From Hyphodiscus hymeniophilus (taxonomy: Eukaryota; Ascomycota; Leotiomycetes; Helotiales; Hyphodiscaceae), in contig VNKQ01000012.1 in the NCBI GenBank assembly GCA_016508695.1, positions 1,240,001 through 1,304,000 on the forward strand: a stretch of 64,000 bases of DNA, given 5' to 3'. Under the pieces are notes generated by a model. That model saw only the letters and a list, made by a program, of their open reading frames with translations, did no database searches and was not told where the DNA came from. A program made the translations under genes and the position numbers. Within the stretch, counting starts at the first letter, position 1, and every line of letters starts with the position of its first letter. Below are positions 22,882 through 34,453 of the stretch, one piece after another.

Positions 22882-25655
22882 TTAAAATGCGATGTGGAAA
22901 AACAGAAGCGCCCAAGCATATCCAAGAATCATATTGAACCACCCATTCTTCCGTCCCCCGCTACTCGCAACATAACCTGGTGTGGACTGTGAAACAGCGG
23001 AGGTGGTATCTTCGGAGGGGCTTGAAGGAATTGTTGGCGTCACTGACCAGACGCTTGCTGCAGCCGTCTTTGCAGGAGCGTATCCTTGCTGGATCTCCGT
23101 TGTCTCAGCTCCGGACAAGAGCTTTGTAGACGAAGACCCTACATAGTCGAGCCAGAGTCCAGTAGCAGTCTGAATCGCCTCTCCACTCTGGCAAGTCGTC
23201 GTAGTCGCTCCTTCCACAAAACCATACGTCTGAGGACCACATTGCCGAACATAGCTACATGTACTCTCGTTGATATCAGTAACCTCTGTCTGAGTGCCGG
23301 TTGGCAGATGCTGTAGTGTGCAAGTAGCGGTAGACTCAATCTCTGTGAACATTGCAGTCCCAGTTCCCTCTCCTTGTGGTATCCATGTAGAAGCCGTGGG
23401 GTAATGCTGTAAGGTACAGGATGACGCGGGGTAGTGTTGTGATGTACACGTAGATGAGGGGTAATGCTGAGAAGTACAAGTCGCGGTAGTTGAGCATTCT
23501 TCTGTGATAGTCTGAATCCACGTCTCAGTCTGCGTCTTGAGAACAGTCTCTGTGCAGGTCGTCTCCTGCGTAACCGTTTCTGTGCAAGTCGTCTCCTGCG
23601 TTACCGTATCGGTACATGTTTCTGTCTTCTCCTGAGTGACCGTCTCGGTACACGTTTCTGTCTTTTCTTTAGTGACGGTTGAAACGTTATTCGAGCAGAC
23701 CGTTCCCTGGGCAACTGTTTGAGTCGCTGTGGCCATTGCCTGTGTGATTGTCTGGGTGGCGTATATTATGCTGTTCGAGCAGATGCTGCCTGTAGTGATG
23801 GTCATAGTGAATGTTGTGGCTTGGCATGTGCTACTTTGGAAGGTCAGCGCTGCCCGAGAAGAGGTTGACGATCGGATGCTCGATGTTCGCGATGTGGAGG
23901 ACCGGGTCAAAGATGCAGACGTCGATTGTATATTGCTTGAAGATGTAAGTTTCGTTGAACCACCACTCGAGGATTGAAGAGACGCCGAAAACGATAGAGA
24001 TTGTAAATTGCTTGAAGATGTAAGCTTCGTTGAGACAACACTCGCGGATTGAAGAGATGCCGATAAAGATAGAGAATTTTGAGTGGAGGACAATGTCAAG
24101 GATGTGCTTAAACTACTGGAAGGCCTTGTTGTAGTCCTGATTTGGGTAGCAGACCTTTGAGAGCTTGCCAGAGTCGCCGTACTGAGCTGTGACGACTGTC
24201 CAACAGACGAGCTCTTTGATATAGAAAGTGCTTGAGAACTGCTCAAACTTAGACTCCCCATCGAGCTTATTTGGATTGCCAATGAGGTGCTGCTCAGGCT
24301 GGATATAAAACTAGTTTGTGAATTGGAAGATGAGATAGTGGTCGTCGAAGTGCTTCCGGAAAGACTATTCAGGTTGGAAAGCGAAGCTCCTACTGACGAC
24401 GTTACCAGACTTCAAAGTGGTCAGTGAACTTTCTGGTCCATTTGAGTGTGGCCTTTGACTACTAAAGAGAACGAATATCGATCGTATGCTCAGAAAATGG
24501 TACTAGATGATAGAATGAAAAGCTACAGAGATGTATCAAACGGAAGGGGCGTGCTTCTGAAGGACATTTCACAGACCTTGAAGTGACAACTATTGGAGTC
24601 GTGGTGACGGCGCCGCCTCCTGCTCCCCCACCTCCACCGCTTGCCCCAATGGTAGATGATACAGTACCAGTATTGGAGCCCGAGTTCGGGCCATTAGGCC
24701 CGTTGCCGTTACCACCTCCTCCTCCAGGGGTAGATGATGCAGCAGGAATAGTGGATGAGAATGCAGAAACAGTAGTGGTTCCTGCACCAACTCCGCCTGC
24801 CCCAGGCGCAGATGATGCAGCAGCAACAGTTGATGAGAATGCAGTAGTAGTAGTGGTTGTTCCACCCGGAACTCCCCCTCCACCACCAGCAGTGGAACTG
24901 AACGCGATCGAGCTGGATTGTACCGGGCATACGGCAACATTGACGTTATTAGTATCCAATGTAACAGCACCAGTCAACGCGAATAATCCGCCGTTAGAGG
25001 TCGCAGACGTGACCATCGTGATTGAAGTTTGCGCCAAAATAAGTCCTTGGAACGTAGTTTGCGTACCGATTGTCGCCGAACTCCCGACTTGCCAAAATAC
25101 ATTGCATGCCTGTGCAGTTCCTTGTAGTATAACAACAGACGCTGTCGCAGTAGTCAATGTGCTTCCTATCTGAAAATACCAGGTTGCATTAGGAGTTGAG
25201 CTGGAAAGAATCAATGGTCCAGTAAGTTGTGCCGAATTGTCAAAACTGTATACCCCTGCCGCAAGGGTTAAGCCACCAAGATCTTGTCCTGTAAGATCTG
25301 TTGCCCCACCCAGTGCGGCAATCGTGTTGTATGCAGTCAGGGCATCGTTCTTTGCGCTGATGGCGACGTTATCGTCTACGTATTGGCTCCCACCAATTTG
25401 AACACCTGGACCGCCAGGCGGTAAACCAGTGATGGATGAACCAGGGGAGAGTCCAATGTCACCAGTAATTACTGATGGGCCAGTGTTGGTGATTGTGGTA
25501 CCGCCAAGTATAGCGAAGGATGCAGCTGATCCTAAGCTGACCGTCTAGAACACATCAGTGAAGAATTCTTGTTAGAATATATATTGGATCATACGTACTT
25601 GAGCTGAGATGAGGGCTACATGGCAGAGAAGATATAACAGTATTAGGCGTTCCAT
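22882..25655 (-). CDS. GPI-anchored Ser/Thr-rich cell-surface protein with N-terminal ice-binding (DUF3494) domain
   Basis: Three exons (25655-25599, 25544-24577, 24409-22882) give 850 aa. A signal peptide (MERLILLYLLCHVALISAQ) ends exactly at the first intron. Residues about 20-223 are a DUF3494 ice-binding-like domain: TVSLGSAASFAILGG, ITNTGPSVITGDIGLSPG, LTGQDLGGLTL, CNVFWQVGSSATIGT and TGAVTLDTNNVNVAVCP. A Gly/Ser/Thr linker follows, then long Ser/Thr repeats (SLQSxSxxSTKLTSSSN), Cys-containing TCTETVTQE repeats, three (T)CTxQHYP repeats and a Cys-rich segment. The C-terminus is a hydrophobic GPI signal (GYAWALLFFHIAF). The 167-nt second intron has a CACTGAC branch site; the VVTS to SLVTSSVG join restores frame. 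Known DUF3494 proteins bind ice or act in adhesion. Here a wall-anchored adhesin-like role is inferred. Confidence 0.85.
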
Positions 25656-26658
25656 TTCGGTTGGGGTCGATATTCACCGCAAGTTGAGAAGAAAGAGATT
25701 TGGAAAGGAATCAGGGGACGAGAATCGCGGAAATCAAGAAAAGAAAGAGCTTTTGAAAGCAATTATGGGAGGAAAAAGCGGATATCAAAGAACATTTCCA
25801 GAATGCCATATGATCTGGAATGCCATAGGACTTAGTAACCTAGGAAGTAAGCGCCGCATATTTGGAAAGGTCGTAATCTCTTTCAAAACATTCAGAACAC
25901 GAGTCTCACAGAAATATGCAACGTAGCCGATGTTGATGTTGTTGGTGTCCGCTGTAAAGCTTTCGTGAAGAATGCTGCGGCTCGAACCCGCTCTAGCCTA
26001 TGTTTCAGAGCCCCTCGAAAGCTCTGGACAACCCACCTAACCCCGAAATAAGGCAGGTAGGGACTTTCCAGCCTGGATTACTCTCAAAGCTTGTAATAAA
26101 TGCGGATAGCCTCATAGCCCAAATTAGATAAGGAGCGGAGGAGGAGGAGGATAACAGCTAGGAAAGGAAGCAGATAATTTTGGAGGTTGAGATTGGATAA
26201 GATGCGGAGCTACTAGCGTCTGGCAGACGTTGAAAGCGACCCTGGGACTAGCCTTCTTCCCCCTGGTTCAGGTATGTGTAAGGCTTAGCATTTCTAGACC
26301 GCAATACTTATATAGGTCCAAGGTTGCGTATCGTATGACTGAGGGCTGGGTGGAGGTATGTGACCAAAAGACTGTCATATTCATCACGAGTCATGGGCTC
26401 AAATTCGGATATAAATCCACATCCGTGCAGGAGTTCTGTTGAGAATCTTCTCACTTGAGAGAACGATATTTCATTTGCGAGAACAGCTCTTTGAATCAAA
26501 AGACTTGGAAAGAGTGAAAAGATTTCCGTAATGCGAGACTGCACCAGATCCTTTCTGAACCAAAGAGCTCAATTGATGTTCAGCCTGCCAATCCGAATAC
26601 CAAGCAGCCCATATACAGAACAATTTTACATTTCTGACCGCATCGAGCCAGGACACTC
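25656..26658. other. intergenic, about 1 kb
   Basis: Holds the promoter of the ice-binding-domain gene and the 3' side of the carrier gene. A tRNA-like TTCGA patch near 25980 was examined and does not fold. Nothing else recognised. Confidence 0.55.
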
Positions 26659-28215
26659 TTACTCTTCATTCTTGACTCCCTTCCCACCTTCAATGAGCTT
26701 GTCCCCCAACATGTCCCTCGCATTACCCAGAAGATGCCCTGCGTCCTTACTAACGTAGTCATTCGTCGTTGTTGCTGCTGCCGAGGTATTGTTTCCCATG
26801 ACACCGATTCTCTCACCCACAATTCCTGCGGCCTCTTTTGCATTCTGAACCATACTACCAACAGTGCTACTAGCGTTTTCATATCCCTCTTTGGCCATCT
26901 TGGTCACGTTCTCGGTGGACACTTGGACGACACCCCCAGCTTGCGCGTACCCGTCCTTCGTCATCTCACCAGCTTTATTGCTAGCATCCTGAATAGCCCC
27001 TCCAGCCTGTGCAGTTATCTCCGACGGGCTGGGGTATTTCTTGAGGGCTTTGAGGATCAGGAAATACGTCTGAATGATGAGCTTGTGAATCGCTTCCTTG
27101 AGGAGCATCGTGATGCCATGGCTGAAGAAGCCCTTCAAAATCTCGCCGAAAACACCTTCGTATAAAGCTGCTGGTCCTTCAGTGCGATAGATATGTAGTA
27201 TTGTGTTGAAGACCGTCGACTTCTCCGCAAGACTCTTTGCATCTGTAGTCGATTTTGCTAGGTCTCTTGTGTTCCTCGTGCCTTCTGCTTCATCTTTGAG
27301 CTCGATGGCAGAGCCTTCATCAACAGGCGGCTTCGAGGATATCTGTGCTCTAGCTTTGGCGAGTGAGAAAGGATATGTGATCGTGGAAGCAATGGCTTTG
27401 CTGACGGCAGCCATCAGGAACGTGATTCTCGCTCCAGGGTCATCTCGTCGAGCTCGCGGGAGGAGAGTGCGTTTGAAAGTTTCGTAGAGGAAAAATGTGA
27501 GGCTCGGGTTCAACGTAAGAACCAGCGAGGCAGAGTATCCAGACCAGAATCCTTGTAATCCCTTCTCATCCCGGATTGTGCTCGCAATATCGGAGACTGA
27601 GGGCTCGGCAACATCTGATCCAGATCTCGCAAGTATCATGGATGAAGTCTGTTTTCTCGTAACGATGTTCGATATTGGGGTGGTAAAGAATTTCGAGCAT
27701 GCACCAGCGAATGCTCCAACAGCAAGTTCGTCTAGAACGGGCAACGTCGTGGCTTGACTCCCATGCTTCTGCAACCTGTTTGTCCTCAAATAGTTATAGA
27801 ACAGAAAGAAGAGGAATGAATCAGCGATTGATTTCCCTGTGTCTTGCAGGATTCCCGTGTAGAGCGCAGGGATTCCACCTTCTCTATTGTATATCTGTTC
27901 GAATGCGTCGAGAACACCTTTGTATTCACGTTCGTTCGGCTCAGAGGAGTGTTTTCGAATCTGGCGCTGGACTTGGAGGCGTGTTATTATGAGGTTGAGG
28001 GGATATATGGCGAGATTCGAGATAGCTGTGCCGGTTGAGCCTGCAACGGCATGGCCGAGTGCAGGGAGAGCGGGTCCCCCGAAGCTGGATGCTTGTTCTT
28101 CATGAGTTTTGTGGTAGAGGGAATAGGCGTCCTGGAGGAACTTTCAGTTATGGATCTTTAAATCTTGAGGGGAATTAGGTGTCGATACCAGTTGGCTGTT
28201 GTACACGTTGGCCAT
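26659..28215 (-). CDS. SLC25 carrier, peroxisomal adenine-nucleotide type (PMP47/ANT1-like), with extended tail
   Basis: Two exons (28215-28189 and 28140-26659) give 502 aa. Three carrier repeats are visible, with helix-1-type signatures YPLNLIITRLQVQRQ, TTPISNIVTRKQ and YPFSLAKARAQ. GFWSGYSASLVLTLNPSLTF is typical of the peroxisomal ATP carrier group (Candida PMP47, yeast Ant1), which exchanges ATP for AMP for fatty-acid activation. The family is normally about 330-420 aa. Here residues about 375-502 add a polar tail with LEA-like helical repeats (AGGAIQDASNKAGEMTKDGY, KMAKEGYENASSTVGSMVQN). The first exon is only nine codons. The acidic residue of the first PxD/E motif is Asn here. Targeting to peroxisome is inferred from family resemblance. 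Confidence 0.82.
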
Positions 28216-29119
28216 GTTGATATTGCTCCTTGCTTAGTCTTTCAATGTTTGATGTAGAAAGGGGAGGAGGAGAGAGAAGAAGAGTAGGGCGTGGAAAGAT
28301 TAATCAAAATACAGTGACCTTAAGCCGCGGCCGTGGCAAAACGTATGAACCTTCAGTAGAGGAATGGTAGCCGAAATAGGAATGAATGAGGAGATATGTA
28401 TCGGCATAAGAAGCGCTGACGTCACTGCGATGCTCGTCTTGGTGGAGGCGCCACAACAGCAGAATCTGGGGTAAGCTAGGCCTTTCGCGTTAAGCCACCC
28501 CTATCCCGCGCGTACCATCAAAACATCACATGGGTACGGTAAACATCCTGAACACCGAGAGATTTTCCACGCTTTCTGCTCCTTGAAACAGTAACAAAGG
28601 AGCAAAATGCTGCAACTCTATCAGAGACATTAATTCCACATCCATGGTGGGACTTGAATTGCTCAAAGTTTCTAAGCGATCAGGCCTGGCATAGCAAGAT
28701 CTCCAAGCCATTGCAGAGACGCTGAAAAGCTGCTCATTGATCAACGAATGTTTTTCTGGCGGGGCCTTGTGGGAGACTAGGACTCCTACCCTCCCTAGTT
28801 TTTAAGGACGAACTGAGTTATATATGTATCTTGATGCTATCTACCTTATACGGTAGACTCCCAAGTTCGTAATGATTTCCAGATCACAAAGAAGTAATGA
28901 GTAGGCCAGATAGCCACATGTTCTACAGATAAAGGAACTTTCAAATTTCTCATTGAAATTGACCAAGAGAGACGAGATTGATTGATCTATGTGTGGACAT
29001 AGGTACCCTATCGTTGAACGCCTTCCACACGCCCATGACACGACTCAAAAGCTCCTTTGTGATGACGGCTATCTACAGCTGTGTAACCCAGTCGCTTCAA
29101 TGAGCTCGGCACTCTAGGC
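28216..29119. other. intergenic, about 0.9 kb
   Basis: Promoter of the carrier gene and 3' side of the repeat protein gene. Short frames only. Confidence 0.55.
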
Positions 29120-30113
29120 TCAACAATCCCATTCAATATCTTCATAGTCGCCCTCATACCAGTAATGTCCTCCATTATGCCCAACCATGCCTGCCTCAGT
29201 CTGCACATACATGCCTGCCTCAGTCTGCTCATACATGCCTGGCTCAGTCTGCTCATACATGCCTGGCTCAGTCTGCTCATCCATGACTGGCTCAGTCTGC
29301 TCACCACCTTCCTTCACCTTCTGTAGATCCGAGAGGCGTCGTGCTTCTGCCAACCATTCATAATTTTGTTGCCTTCGTGTACCCGCTGCTTCCTTTTCGT
29401 TTCTTTGGCGTCTCAGATGATTCAAAAATTCCCATTCATGCAACCAGAGCCTGACATGGCGTTGTCCTCGCTGATATTTTGCCACACCATGCTGTCGTTG
29501 GATCCCCGATGCAAAGACCTTCAACTTTCCCTTGGTGTAGTCTTTACGAATCTCAACCATCTCGTCTTCCGTGACCCAAGTCAAAATCATGAACTTTTCT
29601 TTGTGGTGCATGTCCTTGGTAGGAGTAATAGTCGATGTGACCGTAGTAAGACCAGAGGCAGGACCAAAGGCAAAACCAGGGGCAAAACCAGGGACAAAAC
29701 CAGGGGCAGGACCAGGGGCAGGACCAGGAGCAAAACCAAGGGTAGTTGGTGCAGGAGAACGGGCGACAAGAGTTGGTGGAGTAGGTTGAGGTAGAGGTGC
29801 AGCGGCACGCAATCTCAGAGAGTTGAGTTCGATTTGATTCACTAGACGCGAGATGCAGCGTTAGCAAATCAGGGAGCAGTACTAAGTGATCCGGACGCCC
29901 AAAAGATTGGTGACTTAAGGATAGTAAGAAGGGAGAGGTGGGCTTACAAAACAATGCCGTATCAGCTTCGTTCTTTGTAAACAAACCACCAGGTATTCCA
30001 CGGTAAGAGCCAAGGAACCGTTCCGCAACCTCCTCCTGTTGCTGAAACATGCCATCAGATTGAGGCGGCTCTCGCCAGGCGTATATGTTTATTCTCACTT
30101 CCTGATCAGCCAT
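29120..30113 (-). CDS. orphan protein with two tandem-repeat regions (295 aa)
   Basis: Two exons (30113-29948 and 29841-29120), joined by a 106-nt GTAAGC...TCTAG intron. The N-terminus MADQEVRINIYAWREPP leads into QQEEVAERFLGSYRGIPGGLF. After the intron a Pro-rich segment contains seven 4-residue units (PGPA/PGFA type, about residues 80-110). A compact region KEKFMILTWVTEDEMVEIRK and a charged helix (HLRRQRNEKEAAGTRRQQ) follow. Near the end come five 8-residue units (EQTEPGMY type) encoded by 24-bp tandem repeats. The end is acidic and aromatic (HYWYEGDYEDIEWDC). No family recognised. The middle block could be a small folded domain; the repeats look disordered. Confidence 0.7.
29186..29305 (-). 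repeat. 24-bp coding tandem repeat, 5 units
   Basis: Five consecutive 24-bp units (29186, 29210, 29234, 29258, 29282), differing at a few positions, encode the EQTEPGMY-type repeat of the orphan protein. Unit length keeps frame, so copy number can change without disruption. Confidence 0.9.
29652..29735 (-). repeat. 12-bp coding tandem repeat, 7 units
   Basis: Seven 12-bp units of the CCAGGGGCAGGA / CCAGGGGCAAAA type encode PGPA, PGFA or PGFV units on the minus strand, in the same gene as the 24-bp repeat. Confidence 0.85.
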
Positions 30114-31025
30114 CTTGCGTGTTTGATGAAGTGAGACGGACAGAGTGAAGAGTTGATTGGCAAAGGAAAGGGACGAGCTCACAAATATCTTTCCTTATAA
30201 GCTGTTCTCGAAAGACGCTAAGTAGACCGTGGTTTACTAGTCGGACGCTAAGGGACAAACGTCACGGGTGTGGCCGTTCCAATCATTTGCCAGTAGCGTC
30301 CCTCAAAAGGCTGATTGGCCGACCTGTTGGAAGAGATATGCTCAATAGGCCCTCTTACAAGCTGCATCAATTGCATTATCGATAGACATTAACAAATTGT
30401 TTATGGACTTGAATGTAAACTGTAATATCAACCGACAGAAGGATCAAGCCAGTGCAGAAAATAACCGAGGGCAAAAGGGGTGTGGAAGGAGTATATGGTT
30501 CTTAAAATCTGACCAAGATCCAAGAAACTGCATGTAGCAGATTGGGAGTTTTTGTTCAACTGTGTTGTTCATTCACCCTACATCTGAAAGGAACTGTGTG
30601 TAGATACTTCTCGAGTTCGCCAGCCATGGGAACCAAACCGAACATTCCGGCATTGTTCCATAACCCGGCGGCAAATTTCAAAGAAGGACTGTGAAAAGGT
30701 CCAAAATCAAGCTTCGCATAATGAACACAAATGTAACGCAATAAGTATGAAGCAATCTCCGGCGATATTTTCTTTGCCAAGCTTACGATTTTGAGGCTCA
30801 AAAGAAGCACGAAGAGGATAAGGACTTATTACTGCTTACTACTGATCGGCTTCGCAGTTCGCCCAAAGTTTTGAGTTGACGAACCGAGTGGAGGACCTGC
30901 CTCTGGACTTGATGACAGTCACACACAGTGTTCCGATCGTACGTTCTACTGGCGTGGACCTCAGCACACTGAATCTTTGCAAAACGAAGTAAAAATGGTG
31001 GTGGAAATCACTTGATGTTATATCA
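30114..31025. other. intergenic, about 0.9 kb, with an unexplained fragment
   Basis: A minus-strand frame at 30556-30810 has ordinary protein-like sequence (LKFAAGLWNNAGMFGLVPMA) but no clear start or partner exon. It may be a gene remnant. Nothing else recognised. Confidence 0.35.
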
Positions 31026-32133
31026 TCAAACCCTTGGAGTGATCAGGGAAAGGCTAGGTACCCTGCTAGTGACGATCCTTTTCATCTTCTGCACAATCAG
31101 ACAAGCCCATCTGCCTAGCGAGTCATTGCCCCTATGGCCCAGCCACGGAATACAAACGGAGCCAGCACCGTAGGTGACCTTACAATCAGCATACAAGTCA
31201 AAAATTACACAAAGCTTTGTCCACATGGACTCACTAGCAATCGACTTACGACCTGCAATCAGATATTGCGCAAACATAATCATTGCTAATGCTAAACCAG
31301 TATAGGCTCCGTAGAAGTCGGAAATGTGCTTGCAAATTGCAACGTAGATGCCTGCCTAAGCAAAATAAAAACAAAAACCACAGCTCAAAGGCTGGAGAAC
31401 AGAGAGATGAACGAAAAATCAGCCCAACGGAGTCAGAAGAGGCTGACTGGACTAGAAAATGGCAACTGAAGAACATGAAATGGCCACACCTGGGTAAGAT
31501 TGATTCATGCTTTTTGCAATCTCGAATGCAGCGCTCTGTTAGGTGGTGCCGGACGAAGACAGAGCCAAACGCTGTGATAAGAATATTGCTGTAATCCTGA
31601 ATGAAGTGGATATAATGAACGTGATTTCAATCACACCATCTCCACAATATATTCCACCAGTCTGGTTTATTCAAATTGCATTCGCCGAATATGAAGAAAA
31701 TTTGTATGTCGAAGGCGGAAGATATTACCTAGGAAGGACCCAACGGACAAGTGGTTACGCCACACTCCTTTCGTACGCACCCAATGTATCGCTATGCTTG
31801 CTCTGTGGATGATAGAGATTGTGATTGCTCCAAGGTTCTGCTCGAGTCCAAGAGCTGCCCGCAGTCCGTAGTCGGACGTTAAAATGTACCCAGGGTAAAG
31901 CCCAGCGAAGGCACTTGATATCAGGTATCTTCTCACTGCATCAGCAGTTGGCCCACCAGGGAAAGATTTACTTCCATTGACAATCCCAATCGCATAGCAT
32001 GCAGAATATACACACTCTACCACTCTACGAACTGCACAGAATGCCGTAATGGTACTCCCAGCCTACGAATCTGTGCACAATAACAGTATCCGACACAGAT
32101 GTATTTGACGAAGGCGATAGCGAAAATTTCCAT
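31026..32133 (-). pseudogene. multi-exon membrane-protein gene, unresolved and possibly decayed
   Basis: Protein-like minus-strand blocks in order: a possible start near 32133 (MEIFAIAF), then from 32060 FCAVRRVVECVYSACYAIG and YLISSAFAGLYPGYILTSDY to IHW. A plausible 52-nt GTGCGT...CTAG intron leads to VISSAFDIQIFFIFGE and KPDWWNILWR, after which reading straight on hits a stop. A further intron could lead to ILITAFGSVFVRHHLTER, then AGIYVAICKHISDFYGAYTG and LALAMIMFAQYLIAGR, ending at 31026. Several hydrophobic helices suggest an integral membrane protein. The last joins need weak splice sites (for example a GTGGCC donor) or a one-base change, so an intact product is not shown. Family not recognised. 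It is divergent from the P450 gene. Confidence 0.35.
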
Positions 32134-32748
32134 CTTCTTGGAGAAGGACAGTCGGAGGACGTGCTGGATATAGAGATCCCTCCAGATCACTCAAAGTATG
32201 TGCATCTCGATCGTCGCTACGCGATTCGGTGGTGGCCTCGTTGTGCGAGAGGGGTGAGGATTCGCAGTCTTTCGCATTGGCGAGGTACTCGTACTCTTCC
32301 CTTGCCGATTGACGATGGAGTCTGCGGCTCTGCTAAAGAGACCGCATTTCTTTCGCAGTAGCAAGACACGGAGTTGTCAAGGGAGTTGAGGCTTCTCGAG
32401 CGAGGGGAAAGCCATGAGTCTCGCACAGCTACGACCCTACGAGGGGCCAATTTACTCGTACGGGTCCCGCTTCCAATGCGTCAGCCAGGATTGCGATACA
32501 GTCAACCCAATCAGAACCCGCAGCTAAACGACACACCCGTGAGCTGAGCTGAGCCCTCCTCCGAACCCTTGAGGTATGTATTTAATCATAGAAGCTCACT
32601 CCGTTTCAATATCTCTGCAACTTCGCTCCCAGTCAATGAAGCATGTTCTGATCTACTCGGACCTCTTTGTCTTTGTTTAATTGGTAACTCCCTACTCGAG
32701 TACCACCAAAAAGTTTTGGTTTCAAGGCTGCGGTTGCCAGTCGCCACG
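32134..32748. promoter_or_regulatory. intergenic between membrane-protein relic and P450
   Basis: The P450 frame stays open upstream of its ATG to about 32569 but without an ATG, so it is treated as leader. No specific site identified. Confidence 0.45.
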
Positions 32749-34453
32749 ATGTACAGCTATACCACGGTCCTGCTCTACCTCGTTCTTGCCGAGGTACTTC
32801 GACGATGCTGCAAGATGCTGCTGACCGCCCTCACCGGCCCATTGGCGAAGGTTCCAGGGCCCTGGTTATTGAAATTCACCCTGCTTCCTTGGAGAAAGGT
32901 GATCCTTCAAGGTAACCAGGTCAATGTAACACCAAAGCTCTTCGCGAAATATGGCGATGTCGTTCGTATTGGTATGATAACTGCCTTGTTACTATAAGTA
33001 TTCTAACAGTATCTAGGCCCCAACGAGGTGGCCGTTGCCAGCAAGAATTCATGTTACAAAGTCATCGTAGAAGATGACTTGAGAAAGTCGCCGGCGTATG
33101 CCTCGCTGAATCATACCGGTGTTACCAACTTAATTACCGAGAGAGACAACACGGCCTATAAACAAAAGGTTTAAACCAAAGGCGGAAATGTCTTAAGTCT
33201 TACCACTCAAACAACGAGAGGCTGATGATTCCTGCAGCGACGCCTCTTGTCTGCAGGCTTTTCAATCAGCTATATCAACGGGCTTGAACCGCTGATGCAC
33301 GAATGCGTTCAGATATTTATTGAAGCTCTGACCAAGAAATGCGATGAATGCAAAGGGTCTGCTGATGTTGATTTCTCTCGTCTTCTCGCTAACCTCACTT
33401 TTGTACGTGCCATTTCCACCCTTTCTGCCTTTCGTTATACTAAACATCGTTAGGACGTCATGAGTGCGACCTCTTTCGGGGGCTCTTTTGACCTCACTCG
33501 CACGGAGGACACCAAAATGCGAAAGGCGTTCCACACCCGGCTAATAAAAGCAGCCCTAAACTCTCAAATGCCTTGGCTTAAGTATATCCCCTTCGCACCC
33601 AATCCGGCCAGTCCAGAAATGGACGAGATGATAGCCACAATCGTCTCGAATCGTCGAAAGGCCTTGGAAGCTGGACAGGAGAAAAAAGATCTCCTTCAGA
33701 TCTTCCTCGATACGCATGATGCGCATCCGGATGAGTTTACAATGGAACATATCTATGATGAAATGCGGTTGTTCATGATCGCTGGCAGCGATACCACTTC
33801 TGCAACTGCACAATTCACAATTATCCTCCTGTTGAATAATCCGGCGAAGATGAAGCTTCTGCTCGAGGAAATCGATACCAGCTTCCCAAACATGGATGAT
33901 GAGATCACATTTGCGGCGACTCAGAGTCTTCCTTATTTGAATGCATGTATCAATGAGTCAATGCGCGTGATGCCTATTGTGAGGACCGGCATTCCAAGGA
34001 TTGCTGAGCAGGCAACTGTTTTAGATGGCTATGAAATACCATCGGGCGTACGTCTCACCGAACGAAACGGCAGTCGCTCTGGAAACTGACAAGAACAGAC
34101 CCTCGTGACAGCTTACATTGACGCCATGATGCGCGATAGCAGAGTCTGGTCGGAAGCTAATCAGTACGTTCCAGAAAGATGGCTCCAAGGCGAGGTGGAC
34201 CGCAAAGCTTTCCTCCCATTTTCTGGGGGCCTGAGGAACTGTATTGGGCAACAGTAAGTCCATCTCCTACTAGTTGTAGATAAGAAGCTGACAAAACAGA
34301 TTTGCGTTGAAAGAGTTGAGGTTGATTCTGGTGACGCTGCTGAGTAAGTTCGAGCTGAGCGTCGTCGAAGGCCAGAATTATGAGATGAGAGTTCATACGG
34401 TGCCGTATTTGAAGCAAGGGAAATATTTGGTCGGTGTTAAGCCGAGAGTTTGA
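32749..34453 (+). CDS. cytochrome P450 monooxygenase
   Basis: Six exons (32749-32971, 33017-33168, 33238-33402, 33454-34047, 34099-34253, 34300-34453) give 480 aa. An N-terminal membrane anchor (MYSYTTVLLYLVLAEVL) is followed by the Pro hinge KVPGPWLLKFT. The I-helix oxygen-activation motif is AGSDTT (about 290-295), ExxR is ESMR (348-351), PERW lies near 403-407, and the heme loop FSGGLRNCIG has the ligand Cys at about residue 426. All diagnostic motifs are intact, so it should be an active ER-bound monooxygenase working with a cytochrome P450 reductase. The substrate and CYP family are unknown. At 480 aa it is slightly short for a fungal P450. It lies near a short-chain dehydrogenase and the membrane-protein relic. 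Confidence 0.93.

Noticed and set aside
24583..25173. Long plus-strand Pro/Val-rich frame opposite the ice-binding gene
   Set aside because: It is the complement of the Gly/Ser/Thr-rich minus-strand coding sequence; composition alone explains the open frame.
25970..26010. tRNA-like TTCGA motif
   Set aside because: The stems around it do not pair on either strand, and no anticodon arm or acceptor stem follows.
29186..29305. CRISPR-like array
   Set aside because: Units are contiguous 24-bp coding repeats without spacers, in a eukaryotic gene.
30556..30810. Minus-strand frame with ordinary protein composition
   Set aside because: No credible start, splice partner or relative; kept only as a note on the intergenic stretch.
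32569..32748. Upstream extension of the P450
   Set aside because: Open frame without an ATG; the membrane anchor begins right at the 32749 ATG.
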